Source of the DNA: Nonomuraea guangzhouensis
Lineage (GTDB): Bacteria > Actinomycetota > Actinomycetes > Streptosporangiales > Streptosporangiaceae
Length of the DNA: 64,000 nucleotides
Assembly (NCBI RefSeq): GCF_019396345.1
Contig: NZ_JAHKRM010000007.1
Coordinates: 386,381 to 450,380, forward strand
Direction: 5' to 3'
Shown here: one piece after another, positions 22,645-31,540 of the stretch
Numbering within the stretch: position 1 is the stretch's first letter
Layout: each line of letters starts with the position of its first letter
Translations under genes and position numbers: made by a program
Notes under the pieces: generated by a model
What the model was told of the DNA's origin: nothing
Databases searched by the model: none
The model's input: the letters and a program-made list of their open reading frames with translations, nothing else

Positions 22645-23519
22645 TATTCATTGAGCCAGGCCGGCAGCGGTTCGCAGGAGTCCAGCCAGCCGCGCGGCAG
22701 CGGGATGCGGACCGCGACGATCCCGCCCACGATGGCGCAGGTGGTGTCGATGTCGCCGCCGGCCGCGGCGGTGGTCCAGAAGGCCCGCTCGTAGTCGTCG
22801 AGGTGGCGGGCGGCGGCCCACAGCGTGAACGGCACCGTGTCCTGGGCGGAGACGTTGCGGCCGTTGCCCAGGGTCTGGGCGGCGAGCACCGGGTCGCTGA
22901 TGGTCAGCAGGCGCCGGGCTTCGCCGATCCCGTAATGGACCTGGCTCAGCGGGGTGTGGTCAAGGATCTGGTCGAGGAAGCGTCCGGGCGTGAGCTCGGG
23001 CTGGGTGGCGGCGACGGCGGTCGCGACGGCCACGGCGACGGCGCCCGCGACGGCTTCGGCATGGGTGTGCGTGACCTCGGCGGAGGCTCGTGCCTGCCGT
23101 ACGACCTGCGGCAGGTCATCGCCGAACCACGCGCCCAGCGGGGCCACGCGCATGGCCGCGCCATTGCCCCACGAGCCCTTGCCGTCGAACAACTCCGTGG
23201 CCAGCGCGCGCCAGTCGCCGCCCTCGCGTACCAGGCGCAGCATCCGGTTGGTGGCCGGGCCGTAGCCGCGGTCGAAGTCATGGCGGTCGGCGAACCCGGC
23301 GGCGAGGTCGTCCTGGTCGATGGTGCCCCGGCCGGCCAGGGCCAGGTAGATGGAGCAGGCCATCTCGGTGTCGTCGGTCCACTGCCAGGGGGCGGGTGGC
23401 AGGGTCCGGTCGGTGAGGGCCTGGCGGTTGGCGGGGACGAAGAACTGGGAGCCGAGCGCGTCGCCCAGGGCCAGGCCGTACAGCGAGGCGGTCGCGCGAG
23501 TCCGGGGGTCAGACAGCAT
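22644..23519 (-). CDS. ADP-ribosylglycohydrolase (DraG-like)
   Basis: The product has 291 aa, the usual length. The three metal-site motifs of the DraG/ARH fold are present: LALGDALGS near the N-terminus, WTDDTEMA around residue 45, and GGDIDTTCAIVGGIVA near the C-terminus. It should hydrolyse ADP-ribose from modified protein, nucleic acid or a small molecule using Mg2+ or Mn2+. I start at the ATG at 23519, before MLSDPRTRATAS; open sequence further upstream overlaps the CDF transporter gene. It is 38 bases downstream of that transporter and ends in a coupled small gene. Confidence 0.88.
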   Translation of the reverse strand: MLSDPRTRATASLYGLALGDALGSQFFVPANRQALTDRTLPPAPWQWTDDTEMACSIYLALAGRGTIDQDDLAAGFADRHDFDRGYGPATNRMLRLVREGGDWRALATELFDGKGSWGNGAAMRVAPLGAWFGDDLPQVVRQARASAEVTHTHAEAVAGAVAVAVATAVAATQPELTPGRFLDQILDHTPLSQVHYGIGEARRLLTISDPVLAAQTLGNGRNVSAQDTVPFTLWAAARHLDDYERAFWTTAAAGGDIDTTCAIVGGIVAVRIPLPRGWLDSCEPLPAWLNE

Positions 23520-23557
23520 TGCCGTCCATTCTGGCACCGATCGCACCGGAGAGCCTC

Positions 23558-24475
23558 CTAGGAAGCCCGCTGCGGCGGTGTCGGCTGCAGGTACACCGCC
23601 GACGCGATCGACACCCGTTCCCTGATCCGCCGTTCCGTCTCCGCCAGCGCCTGCGCGGCCCCCTCCACGTCGTCCGACGGGTGCATCGTGACCCGGGCGG
23701 CCACCAGCAGGTCCTCCGGCCCCAGGTGCAGGGTCCGTACCTGGGTGAACTCCTGGATGGACGGGTCGTCGTCCAGGACGTTCTCGATGGCGTCCTGGAC
23801 GGCGGGCTCGGCCGCCTCGCCGATGATCATGCTCTTGGTCTCCCGGGCCAGCGTCACGGCCACGGCCACCAGCAGCAGCCCGATGGCGATCGAGCCGAGG
23901 CCGTCGAAGACGGAGTTGCCGGTGACCACCGTCAGCCCGACGCCGATCAGCGCGAACACCAGCCCGGCCAGCGCCGCCGTGTCCTCCAGCAGCACCACCG
24001 GCAACTCGGGCGCCTTCGCCTCGCGGATGAACCCGGGCCACGACCGGCTGCCGCGCTCGCGGTTGGAGTTGCGTACTGCGGTGCGCAGCGACAGGCCCTC
24101 CATGACGATCGCCGCCACCAGAACCCCGATCGCCCACGGCCAGCTCTCCAGCGGCCGCGGCTCGGCGATCTTCTCGTACCCCTCGTACAGGGCGAACAGT
24201 CCACCCCCGAAGAACAGCACGAGCGACACCAGGAACCCGTAGAAGTAGCGCTCGCGCCCGTAGCCGAAGGGATGGTCCGGGCTGGGCCCGCGCCGCGCCC
24301 GCCGGCGGCCGAGCATGAGCAGGCCCTGGTTGCCGGTATCGGCGATGGAATGGATGCCCTCGGCGAGCATCGCCGAGGAGCCGGTGAAGAAGAATGCCAC
24401 GAACTTGGTGACCGCCACTCCCACGTTGGCGGCCAGCGCCGCGAGAGTCGCCTGGTGTGATCCGTCGCCGCTCAT
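23558..24475 (-). CDS. Cation diffusion facilitator (CDF) transporter
   Basis: The product has 305 aa. Six membrane helices are expected, followed by a cytoplasmic C-terminal domain (about 220-300) with the EFTQVRTLHLGPEDLLVAARV ferredoxin-like fold. The helix-2 metal site is HSIAD and the helix-5 counterpart reads LLEDTAALAG, an arrangement of the SLC30A9-like branch (E/D rather than H/D). HPFGYGRERYFYGF is a strong CDF signature. It probably exports Zn(II), Mn(II) or a related divalent metal. The downstream ADP-ribosylglycohydrolase is metal-dependent, but a functional link is only suggested by proximity. Confidence 0.88.
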   Translation of the reverse strand: MSGDGSHQATLAALAANVGVAVTKFVAFFFTGSSAMLAEGIHSIADTGNQGLLMLGRRRARRGPSPDHPFGYGRERYFYGFLVSLVLFFGGGLFALYEGYEKIAEPRPLESWPWAIGVLVAAIVMEGLSLRTAVRNSNRERGSRSWPGFIREAKAPELPVVLLEDTAALAGLVFALIGVGLTVVTGNSVFDGLGSIAIGLLLVAVAVTLARETKSMIIGEAAEPAVQDAIENVLDDDPSIQEFTQVRTLHLGPEDLLVAARVTMHPSDDVEGAAQALAETERRIRERVSIASAVYLQPTPPQRAS

Positions 24476-24538
24476 GACGCCCCCTCTACCCCGTCGGAGA
24501 GAATCTTTCAGGCGAATCTTGGGCGGGAGGCGCCGCGG

Positions 24539-25333
24539 TCAGGCGGCGGAGGCTCCGCCGTCGACGGGAAGAACCGTGCCGGTGATCCAGCGGGCTTCAT
24601 CCGAAAGAAGGAACAGCGCCACGCGCGCCATGTCGTCCGGAAGGGCGATGAAGTTCAACGGTGTCCGGGCGGCCATGGCCCTCTTGGCCTCATCGGTCGG
24701 CAGCCACCGCTCGAGCATCTCGCTGAGCGTCGCCGAGGGGGCGATGGCGTTCACTCTGATGTTCTGGGCCGCGTAGCCGACGGCCGCGCTCATGGTGAGG
24801 CTGTTCACCCCCCACTTGGCCGCGCCGTAGGCGGGCAGTTCCGGAGCCGCGACCAGCCCGCTGATCGAGGAGGTGTTCACGATGGTGCCACCACCGCCGG
24901 CGAGCATCGCGCTGATCTGATGCTTCATCGCCAGGAACGTGCCCCGCAGGTTCACCGCCACGACCCGGTCGAACGCCGCCGCGTCAAGCTCGTGGATCCG
25001 GCCGGCGGCGCCGACTCCCGCCACGTTGAACGCTCCATCGAGGCCGCCCAGGCGTTCGACGGCGGTGGAGATCGCCTCGGCGACTGACTCCTCGCGCGTC
25101 ACGTCGCCCACGACGAACGACGCCTCGCCGCCCTCGGCCGTGACCTCCTTACACAGCTCGGCGAGCCGTTCCTCCCTTCGCGCGATGGCGACGACCGAAG
25201 CGCCTTCGAGTGCGAACCGGCGCACCGCCGCGGCACCGATGCCACTCGATCCGCCCACGACCAGGACGCGCCGGTCCTTGAGCCGATCGGCGCGGAAGTC
25301 GAGCCGCTCGGGATGAACATTGTCAACAACCAT
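24539..25333 (-). CDS. Short-chain dehydrogenase/reductase
   Basis: The product has 264 aa, a classical SDR. The cofactor motif GGSSGIG sits at about residues 27-33, DV at about 78, NVAG at about 104, and the catalytic Ser/Tyr/Lys in NTSSISG and YGAAKWG. The C-terminus WITGTVLPVDGG closes the fold. Arg residues after beta-2 (AIARREERL) suggest preference for NADP(H). The start ATG has GGAGG 5 bases upstream and overlaps the 3' end of the SGNH hydrolase gene by 11 bp, so the two genes are translationally coupled. Confidence 0.9.
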   Translation of the reverse strand: MVVDNVHPERLDFRADRLKDRRVLVVGGSSGIGAAAVRRFALEGASVVAIARREERLAELCKEVTAEGGEASFVVGDVTREESVAEAISTAVERLGGLDGAFNVAGVGAAGRIHELDAAAFDRVVAVNLRGTFLAMKHQISAMLAGGGGTIVNTSSISGLVAAPELPAYGAAKWGVNSLTMSAAVGYAAQNIRVNAIAPSATLSEMLERWLPTDEAKRAMAARTPLNFIALPDDMARVALFLLSDEARWITGTVLPVDGGASAA

Positions 25334-26048
25334 GACATCCTCCGTCGGGGGCCGTGTCGGCGACAGCGACCGGCAGCGCGGCAAGCGCCGCGACCAGGTT
25401 CGCCGCCGCTATCGCATGGCCGCGAGCGTTGCAGTGGATACGGTCGCCGGCGAAGATGCCGGGGTCGGCGGCGAGCGGATGACCGTGGTTGTCCACATGG
25501 ACTCCGCCGCACTCGGCCGCGATCCTGCTGGTGACCGCGTCCAGCCGGTCGAAACGCTCCGCCATCGGGCCGGCATGGGGATCCGGTACGAGGCCGGATC
25601 GCGCGAGGTCGAAGAGCCCGATGGTGACGAGCCGCGCTCCCTGGGCGACGAGCGGTCTGACGATGGAGGTCAGCTCGTCATGGAAACGCTCCTCGTCGAA
25701 CGATCGCCGCAGCGCGTCGTTGCCCCCGGCCGAGATGATCGCCAGGTCTGGCCGCGACTCCAGCGCGGGGCCCAACTGCCTGTCGCGGATCTCGGCGGTG
25801 CGCAGCTCCGGCTCCGCGAGATTGCGATAACTGAACGACGGGTGCGCCGCGCTGAGCGCCTCGGCGACGCGCGCCGCGGCGTCCAGGTCGCGGTAACCGT
25901 CCAGCGGCCCCCGTACGCCGGCCGCGACACTGTCGCCGAGGACGACGAGGCGCCGCCATGGCGCGGAACGCAGCAGCGTCGCCGACCCCGCCGGCCATCG
26001 GCAGTACGGATCGTCCATCTCACGCCCATAGGCGGTGTCGGTCTTCAT
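25323..26048 (-). CDS. SGNH/GDSL hydrolase
   Basis: The product has 241 aa with no signal peptide. Block I is VVLGDSVAAG with the nucleophile S40; block III is SAGGND (N110); block V is DRIHCNARGH with D202 and H205. These define an SGNH esterase/lipase. The likely substrate class is an ester or acetylated metabolite, but the sequence does not specify it. Start at 26048, with a shorter alternative ten codons in. It is coupled to the SDR gene downstream; together they may act on one metabolite. Confidence 0.87.
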   Translation of the reverse strand: MKTDTAYGREMDDPYCRWPAGSATLLRSAPWRRLVVLGDSVAAGVRGPLDGYRDLDAAARVAEALSAAHPSFSYRNLAEPELRTAEIRDRQLGPALESRPDLAIISAGGNDALRRSFDEERFHDELTSIVRPLVAQGARLVTIGLFDLARSGLVPDPHAGPMAERFDRLDAVTSRIAAECGGVHVDNHGHPLAADPGIFAGDRIHCNARGHAIAAANLVAALAALPVAVADTAPDGGCHGC

Positions 26049-26173
26049 GATCAGGATCTCTCGGCATGGAAGATGGTCATGGGGAGCATTCCAGCAGCGG
26101 GACCGGGAATGGTCTGGCGGGTTTGCGACCACATCGACCACGTCGACGCCGGCGGCGCACAAGAAGATCGAAG

Positions 26174-26908
26174 TCAATGACTGAGCAGGTAGCGCCGGGG
26201 CGTGGTGCCGACCGTGCGGCGGAAGGCCGCCAGGAACGCGCTCGCCGTGGCGTACCCCACGCTGTGCGCCACCCGTGACACCGGCTGCCCCTCGGCCAGC
26301 AGCGGCAGGGCGGCGCGCAGCCGTACGTGCGTGCGCCAACGGTCGAAGCTCATGCCCGTGTCACGCGCGAACAGGCGCGTCAACGTCCGCCTGCTCACGC
26401 CCGCCGCGCGGGCGTGCGCCTCCAGGCCGCGCGGGTCGGCCGGGTCCGCCAGCAGGGCGGCCGCCACCATCCGGACGCGCTCGTCGGTGGGCCACGGCAC
26501 GTCGATGGGCCGGGTGGGCAGCGGGCGCAGCAGGTCGGGCAGCACCGCCTCGGCACGCAGCCGCGCGTCGTCGCTGAGGTCGGTGCGGGCCAGGTACCCG
26601 ATCAGCTCGGCCAGCAGGCCGTCGACGCCGACCGCCGTGGGCTCGGGCCAGTCCAGCGGGCAGCGCCCCGGCGCCAGGTACAGGCTGCACAGCACCGCGT
26701 CGCGGGTCGCGCCGGTCGCGTGGGTGACGCCCGCGGGCAGCCACAGCGCCCTGGTGGGCGGCAGGACCCAGTACAACCCGCCCACGTTGACGCTCAGGAC
26801 GCCGCGGCGGGTCCAGGCGAGTTGGTGGTGGGTGTGGCTGTGCGGGGGGATCCATTCCCCCGAGGTCAGCGGGAAGTGGCCGACGATGATCGCGCCCATG
26901 TCCTCCAT
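26174..26908 (-). CDS. AraC-family regulator with cupin domain
   Basis: The product has 244 aa. The N-terminal cupin domain (about 1-110) has the HSHTHHQLAW stretch. Two helix-turn-helix motifs follow at the C-terminus (LEAHARAAGVSRRTLTRLFA and VSRVAHSVGYATASAFLAAF), ending in TTPRRY. The start lies near MEDMGAIIVGHF (26908, alternative 26899). It is divergent from an MFS exporter 62 bases away, so it probably controls that gene in response to a small ligand. Confidence 0.87.
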   Translation of the reverse strand: MEDMGAIIVGHFPLTSGEWIPPHSHTHHQLAWTRRGVLSVNVGGLYWVLPPTRALWLPAGVTHATGATRDAVLCSLYLAPGRCPLDWPEPTAVGVDGLLAELIGYLARTDLSDDARLRAEAVLPDLLRPLPTRPIDVPWPTDERVRMVAAALLADPADPRGLEAHARAAGVSRRTLTRLFARDTGMSFDRWRTHVRLRAALPLLAEGQPVSRVAHSVGYATASAFLAAFRRTVGTTPRRYLLSH

Positions 26909-26934
26909 GCGACACAGTCTGGCCTCATCGCGGA

Positions 26935-26963
26935 TTGTGGCCAAACGCGGTGGATCATAGCGT
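26935..26963 (+). promoter_or_regulatory. Promoter of MFS exporter, leaderless
   Basis: TTGTGG (26935-26940) and TAGCGT (26958-26963) are spaced by 17 bases. The GTG start at 26970 lies 7 bases downstream, where transcription should begin, so the mRNA is probably leaderless. Confidence 0.5.
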
Positions 26964-26969
26964 CGTCGG

Positions 26970-28328
26970 GTGCCGATGATCGTGTTGTGTCTCGTCCAGT
27001 TCATGCTCGTGCTCGATGACACCGTGGTGAACGTGGCCCTGCCCAGCATCCGCGATGAGCTGGGCTTCAGCGCGTCCGGGTTGCCGTGGGTCGTCAACGC
27101 CTACTTCCTGGCCTTCGGCGGGCTGTTGCTGCTGTGCGGCCGGATGGCGGATCTGCTGGGCCGTCGTCGTGTCTTCCTCGTCGGGGTGGCGCTGTTCGGG
27201 GTGGCCAGCCTGGCCTGCGGGCTCGCGCAGGAGCCGTGGCAGCTCCTGATCGGGCGGTTCGCGCAGGGCACGGGTTCCGCGATGGCCGGCCCGGCGGCGA
27301 TGTCGATGATCACGTTGCTGTATCCGGGTTCGGAGGAGCGGGCCAAGGCGCTGGGCATCTGGGGCGGTATCGCGGCCCTGGGCGGAACCTCGGGCCTGGT
27401 GCTGTCCGGAGCGCTGACCGACCTGGTGTCCTGGCGCTGGATCTTCCTGATCAACCTGCCCGTCGTCGCCGTGGCCCTAGTGCTGCTTCCCCGTCTGGTC
27501 CCCGAGTCCCGCGCGCCCGGCCGGCGCCGCCTCGACGTTCCCGGCGCGGTCCTGGGCACCGGTGCCGCGGTGTCTCTGGTGTACGGGCTGCTCCGGGTGG
27601 GAGAGGCCGGCTGGAGCGATCCGCTCGTCCTCGGCGCCGTCGTGCTCTTCGCCGCCTTGGCGGTGGCCTTCCTGGTGGTCGAGTCGCGGGCGGTGGCGCC
27701 GCTGGTGCCCGGGTCGTTCCTGGCCTCGCGGACGCGGGCGGTCGCCAACGGCGCGACCCTGCTGTTCTCGATGGCGATGTACGCGATGTCGTTCCTGCTG
27801 ATGATCCAGGTGCAGACCGTTCTCGGCTACAGCCCGCTCCTGGCCGGCATCGCCTACCTGCCTTACGGCGCCGGCATCCTGGCGGGCATGTGGCTGTCCG
27901 CCCGCATCTCGCTCAGGATCGGGACGCGCTGGGCGCTCCTGCTGGCGTTCCTGGTCGACATCGCCGGCCTGCTGCTGCTGTCCGGCGTGGCAGCGGGCGA
28001 CTCCTACGCCGCCCACGTGCTGCCCGGCATGCTCATCCTGAGCGTGGGCAACGGGCTGAGCCTGCCCGTCATGGCCGTGACCGCGGTCGACGGCACCACC
28101 GAGGAGGACGCCGGTCTCGGCTCGGCCCTGTTCACCTCCGTCCAGCAGATCGGCGGCGCCATCGGGGTGGCCGCGCTGGCCGTCATGGGCTACTCGGGCG
28201 GTCTCATGGCGGGCGCGGTCTGCGTGGCGCTCGGCGCCGTGCTCATCGTCGTGCTGCTGCCCTCGCGTGCCCGCGACCCGCGGCCGTCCCCCCGAGAACA
28301 TGCACAGAACCTCGACAGTCACCCGTAG
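26970..28328 (+). CDS. MFS drug exporter, DHA2 (14-helix) family
   Basis: The product has 452 aa with 13-14 predicted helices. LDDTVVNVALPSI is the D1 motif of DHA2 exporters and GRMADLLGRRRVF is motif A. GSALFTSVQQIGGAIGVA is a late antiporter-type motif. It probably expels hydrophobic or cationic compounds using the proton gradient. The frame begins at GTG. It is shorter than most DHA2 proteins at the N-terminus, where the first helix starts at residue 2. The divergent AraC protein probably regulates it. Confidence 0.88.
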   Translation: MPMIVLCLVQFMLVLDDTVVNVALPSIRDELGFSASGLPWVVNAYFLAFGGLLLLCGRMADLLGRRRVFLVGVALFGVASLACGLAQEPWQLLIGRFAQGTGSAMAGPAAMSMITLLYPGSEERAKALGIWGGIAALGGTSGLVLSGALTDLVSWRWIFLINLPVVAVALVLLPRLVPESRAPGRRRLDVPGAVLGTGAAVSLVYGLLRVGEAGWSDPLVLGAVVLFAALAVAFLVVESRAVAPLVPGSFLASRTRAVANGATLLFSMAMYAMSFLLMIQVQTVLGYSPLLAGIAYLPYGAGILAGMWLSARISLRIGTRWALLLAFLVDIAGLLLLSGVAAGDSYAAHVLPGMLILSVGNGLSLPVMAVTAVDGTTEEDAGLGSALFTSVQQIGGAIGVAALAVMGYSGGLMAGAVCVALGAVLIVVLLPSRARDPRPSPREHAQNLDSHP

Positions 28329-28362
28329 GTTTTGCGCACAATCCGTTCGTACGGTGAATCGC

Positions 28363-29067
28363 ATGAAGGATGGTGCCGACTTCGCCACCTGGGTGGCGAG
28401 GTTCGAAGCGGCGGCCGCGCGACGGCGCGCCGACGGCGATCCCGGTTGGCGGCGCAGCGCGTGTCTCCATCGGTCGGTGCTCGCGAGCATCCAGCGCTTC
28501 CAGGTCGGCGAGAGCGGCGACGGCGCCGCTCTGATCGCCAAAGCGGACGAAGCCGGAGACGACGCCTACAGCGCCGCAGTCCGGCTCTTCGTCGGAGAAG
28601 AGCAGAACCACGCCCGCATGCTCGCCCGCCTCCTGTCCGCCGCCGGCGCCCCGACCCTGCCCGGCCACTGGAGCGACACCGTCTTCGTACGATTACGCCG
28701 CATGCCGGGCTTACGCCGGGAACTGATGGTCCTGATGATCGCCGAGGTGATCGCGCTGCGCTACTACCGGGCACTGCGCGACGGCGCGGGCGATCCGCTC
28801 GCCGCCGACGTGGCCGCCCGGATCCTGGCCGATGAGGCGCGTCACGTCTCGTTCCACTCCCTGCGCCTCAGCCGGTCGTTCCGCCACCTCAACGCCGCGG
28901 GCCGGGTCGTGCTGGCGAGCTTGTGGTGGTGCCTGATGCTCGGCACGGTGACGGCGGTCGCCGTCGACCATGGTCTGGCGTTGCGCTGCCTGGGCCTGTC
29001 CCGGAGCCGCTTCGTCCGCGACGTGTGCGCGTTGTTCAGGGCAGCAGTCGCGGCGTCCGTACGGTGA
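28363..29067 (+). CDS. Ferritin-like diiron protein
   Basis: The product is a 234-aa helical protein. Carboxylate/His pairs characteristic of diiron helices are visible: FVGEEQNHARML (E-x-x-H), the IAEVIALRYYR helix, and ILADEARHVSFHSLRL (E-x-x-H). A hydrophobic segment near residues 185-205 (VVLASLWWCLMLGTVTAVAV) could pack against or enter the membrane. Members of this group are oxidases or oxygenases, but the substrate is not known. It starts 35 bases after the exporter stop and may be co-transcribed with it. Confidence 0.72.
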   Translation: MKDGADFATWVARFEAAAARRRADGDPGWRRSACLHRSVLASIQRFQVGESGDGAALIAKADEAGDDAYSAAVRLFVGEEQNHARMLARLLSAAGAPTLPGHWSDTVFVRLRRMPGLRRELMVLMIAEVIALRYYRALRDGAGDPLAADVAARILADEARHVSFHSLRLSRSFRHLNAAGRVVLASLWWCLMLGTVTAVAVDHGLALRCLGLSRSRFVRDVCALFRAAVAASVR

Positions 29068-29101
29068 GCGCGGCTCTGAGCATCTTCGACGATCGGGCTG
29101 G

Positions 29102-29695
29102 TCAGGGCTTGATCGGGTAGGCGCTCTGGAAAGCAAGTCTGCTGTCGGCGTCGTTCGCGACCCGCGTGATGAACTCGTCCAGCTCCATGAACACCTGCCA
29201 TGGCGGTCGGCCGCTCGCGGCGGCCAGCCGGTCGACGATGAGCTGCTCGAGGTCGACCACCCGTTTCGCCTTCCAGATCTTGTCGGCGAGGCTGACGAAA
29301 TGGTCCGCGAAATCCGTGTCGGGTGCGGTCCATGGGGCGTGGGTACGGGCGAAGCGAGCGAGCCGTTCTTCGACACCGTGGGAACGAAGGAGCTCGTAGC
29401 CGTCGGCCTCGTGGGCGGAGCCCGGTCCGGCCAGCTCGTCGAGGTGCAGGGTCTTGCCGATGTCGTGTGACGCGGCACCGAACAGGACCGCTTCCCGGTC
29501 GATCCGCACCGTGGCGTGCTGCGCGTCGAGCCAGCCGAGGATCTCGCAGGCCACCTCGTGAACCGCCCGCAAGTGGGCCGCGAGGCGCGGCGGCGCGTCC
29601 AGCGACTCCAGGAGGACGGCGACCCGGGGAGGGAGAGTGCGGAGGGGAGGGTCGCCGGGGTCGGTGAGCGCGTGGCGGAGGGACGCGGACGTCAC
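29102..29695 (-). CDS. HD-domain phosphohydrolase
   Basis: The product has 197 aa. The metal-binding HD pair is H77-D78 in GAASHDIGKT, with an upstream His in HLRAVHEVA and a late Asp in SLADKIWKAKR, giving the H...HD...D set. It should act on phosphoesters such as nucleotides. The GTG start overlaps the stop of the cold-shock gene by 4 bases, so the two are co-translated. The substrate is not evident. Confidence 0.83.
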   Translation of the reverse strand: MTSASLRHALTDPGDPPLRTLPPRVAVLLESLDAPPRLAAHLRAVHEVACEILGWLDAQHATVRIDREAVLFGAASHDIGKTLHLDELAGPGSAHEADGYELLRSHGVEERLARFARTHAPWTAPDTDFADHFVSLADKIWKAKRVVDLEQLIVDRLAAASGRPPWQVFMELDEFITRVANDADSRLAFQSAYPIKP

Positions 29696-29913
29696 AGCTT
29701 GCGGACGTTGAGCGCGCGGAACTGGAAGCTGTCCTGCTGCCCTTCCTCGATGTCGAACTGCACGACATCGCCCGGACGCAGCTCCCGGTAGCCGTCGCCG
29801 ACGACCTCGCTGAAGTGGGCGAACGCGTCGCCACGCCCCTCGGGGAGGTCGGGGGAGGAGATCGCTCCCCAGCCCTGCTCAGCCTTCCAGAACTTCACCG
29901 TCCCGCGTGCCAT
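29692..29913 (-). CDS. Cold-shock-domain protein
   Basis: The product has 73 aa, one OB-fold cold-shock domain. RNP1 reads AEQGWGAISS (altered from the usual KGFGFI) and RNP2 reads DAFAHFSEV. It binds single-stranded RNA or DNA and often acts as an RNA chaperone. The changed RNP1 (Trp replaces a Phe) suggests adjusted specificity. It is the first gene of a two-gene unit with the HD phosphohydrolase. Confidence 0.9.
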   Translation of the reverse strand: MARGTVKFWKAEQGWGAISSPDLPEGRGDAFAHFSEVVGDGYRELRPGDVVQFDIEEGQQDSFQFRALNVRKL

Positions 29914-29990
29914 GCCCCCAGTGTGCCACCGGCCGCGCCCAGGGCGGCCCAGGGCAGCCAGGCCAGGTCCCAGCGCATCTCCTGCGCGCG

Positions 29991-30620
29991 ATGATCGAGG
30001 TTCGGACGCCTGACCCGTTCAGGGCATGGCCGGTCGCCGAGTGCGACGCGTTCGGCGGGCTCGCGCTCTCCGCGTGTGTTTCGCCGGCCGAGGTGGGAAC
30101 GGTGATGGCCACGCTGGCCGACCTTCACGTACCGGACTGCGAAGAACTCGACGCGGACACCATCGTCAGGCGCCTGCTGGAGCAGGACGCCCTGATCGCA
30201 CCAGGCGGCCTGGAACTGCACGACCCTTCCACCGGTGTGACCATCGTTCCCGGCTGCTGCGCGGGGCTGGAGGACTGGCGCGCCTGGTCGGATGCGCTGA
30301 GCGGCGACGATGTGTGGCTGGGCCACGATCCGGCCCCGTCGATCGCGGTGAACGGCGATCGGATGCGGGTCCGGCAGGACGGGGCGCTCGGTGAAGGCAG
30401 TGACTTCGTCGACGTGCCCGTCGCGCTGTTTCCCGCCCTTCTGGAGATCGTCCACCACGACCTGGTGGGCTTCCTCGGGCGAGTGGGGGAGTGGGCCGAC
30501 GGCGTCACGCCGTCGCTGTCGGCGGCGTTGGTGCGCAAGGTGGATGAAGCGCTGAGCATCTCCGAACCGTTGAAGACAACCTCCGTCCGGGATTACGGCT
30601 TACGGCCGACGCCTCCGTAG
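29991..30620 (+). CDS. Protein of unknown function, 209 aa
   Basis: I do not recognise this protein. It is 209 aa if it starts at the ATG before IEVRTPDPFRAW, soluble, slightly acidic, with a CCAGLEDWRAW motif (paired cysteines) near the middle and GHDPAPSIAVNGDRMRVRQDG after it. Third codon positions are strongly G/C on this strand, whereas the overlapping open frame on the complement is not protein-like, so I take this strand as real. It is divergent from the cold-shock gene, and its last 28 bases overlap the convergent methyltransferase gene. The layout resembles small SMI1/KNR4-like proteins, but I cannot confirm that. Confidence 0.6.
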   Translation: MIEVRTPDPFRAWPVAECDAFGGLALSACVSPAEVGTVMATLADLHVPDCEELDADTIVRRLLEQDALIAPGGLELHDPSTGVTIVPGCCAGLEDWRAWSDALSGDDVWLGHDPAPSIAVNGDRMRVRQDGALGEGSDFVDVPVALFPALLEIVHHDLVGFLGRVGEWADGVTPSLSAALVRKVDEALSISEPLKTTSVRDYGLRPTPP

Positions 30621-31396
30621 AGCCAGCGCGTGGCCTCGGGGGCCAGGTCGTCCGGGTCGGGGTGCCAGGCGTCGATGGTGACCAGGCCGGGAGGCACCAG
30701 CTCGAATCCCTCGAAGAACCGCGCGACCTCCGCGTGCTCGCGGAAGTAGATCGGCGTCGGCGTGGCCGCGTACACGGTCTCGATCGCGGCCACCGCGTCC
30801 GCCGAGTGGCCGTCGCGGGTGACGTGGGTCATCGTGAGGTGGCTGCCGGACGGCAGGGAGTCGCGCAGCTGGGACATGACCGCGCCCCGCTCCTCCATGG
30901 TCAGGAAGTGCACCATGGCGATCATCAGGATGCCGACCGGCTCGTTGAAGTCGATGATCTTGACGGTTTGCGGGTGTTCGAGAACCTCGGAGGGGCGCCG
31001 CATGTCGGCGGCGGCCACGGTCGTGTTGTCGTCGGTCGCGAGCAGGGCGCGGCCATGTTGCAGCACGACAGGGTCGTTGTCGACGTAGACGACGCGGGCG
31101 TCGGGGATGATCTCCTGGGCGATCTCGTGCGTGTTGCCGACCGTGGGCAGGCCGGACCCGATGTCGATGAACTGCCTGACGCCCTGCCTGGCCATATGGC
31201 GTACGGCGCGGCGCAGGAACGCCCGGTTCTCCAGGGCCAGCTGGCGGACCTCCGGCATGGCCTTCTCGACTCGGCCGACGGCTTCCCGGTCGATCTCGAA
31301 GTTGTCCTTGCCCCCCAGGTAGTAGTCGTACATCCGGGCGACGCTCGGCCTGGTGACGTCGATGCCGCCAGGTACGTTCGCGTCCTGCTCCGTCAT
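30593..31396 (-). CDS. SAM-dependent methyltransferase, Methyltransf_19 (DUF574) family
   Basis: The product has 267 aa. The N-terminal hallmark VARMYDYYLGGKDNFEIDR is diagnostic of this actinomycete-specific family. The SAM motif is IDIGSGLPTVGN, the acidic motif is VVYVDNDPVVL, and ADMRRPSEVL follows. The family is highly expanded in Streptomyces and relatives with mostly unknown substrates. It reads towards the unknown gene at 29991 and overlaps its 3' end by 28 bp. Confidence 0.9.
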   Translation of the reverse strand: MTEQDANVPGGIDVTRPSVARMYDYYLGGKDNFEIDREAVGRVEKAMPEVRQLALENRAFLRRAVRHMARQGVRQFIDIGSGLPTVGNTHEIAQEIIPDARVVYVDNDPVVLQHGRALLATDDNTTVAAADMRRPSEVLEHPQTVKIIDFNEPVGILMIAMVHFLTMEERGAVMSQLRDSLPSGSHLTMTHVTRDGHSADAVAAIETVYAATPTPIYFREHAEVARFFEGFELVPPGLVTIDAWHPDPDDLAPEATRWLYGGVGRKP

Positions 31397-31540
31397 GAAC
31401 GGCCCCCATCGCCTAGATCATTTCCCTAAAATTAGCGCAAATGTCGGACATGGCGCATCTAGCGGCTGACAAGAATCTTTACGCAGAACAGGGGATCGAG
31501 TCAGATTCGATCGACCGACGCGACCGTGCGGCGGAGCACA

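Noticed and set aside
23520..24137. N-terminal extension of the minus-strand ADP-ribosylglycohydrolase
   Set aside because: It reads out of frame through the CDF transporter gene and is not protein-like; the family's N-terminus begins right after the ATG at 23519.
29895..30458. Minus-strand open frame opposite the unknown protein at 29991
   Set aside because: Third-position G/C bias and a better amino-acid pattern favour the plus strand.
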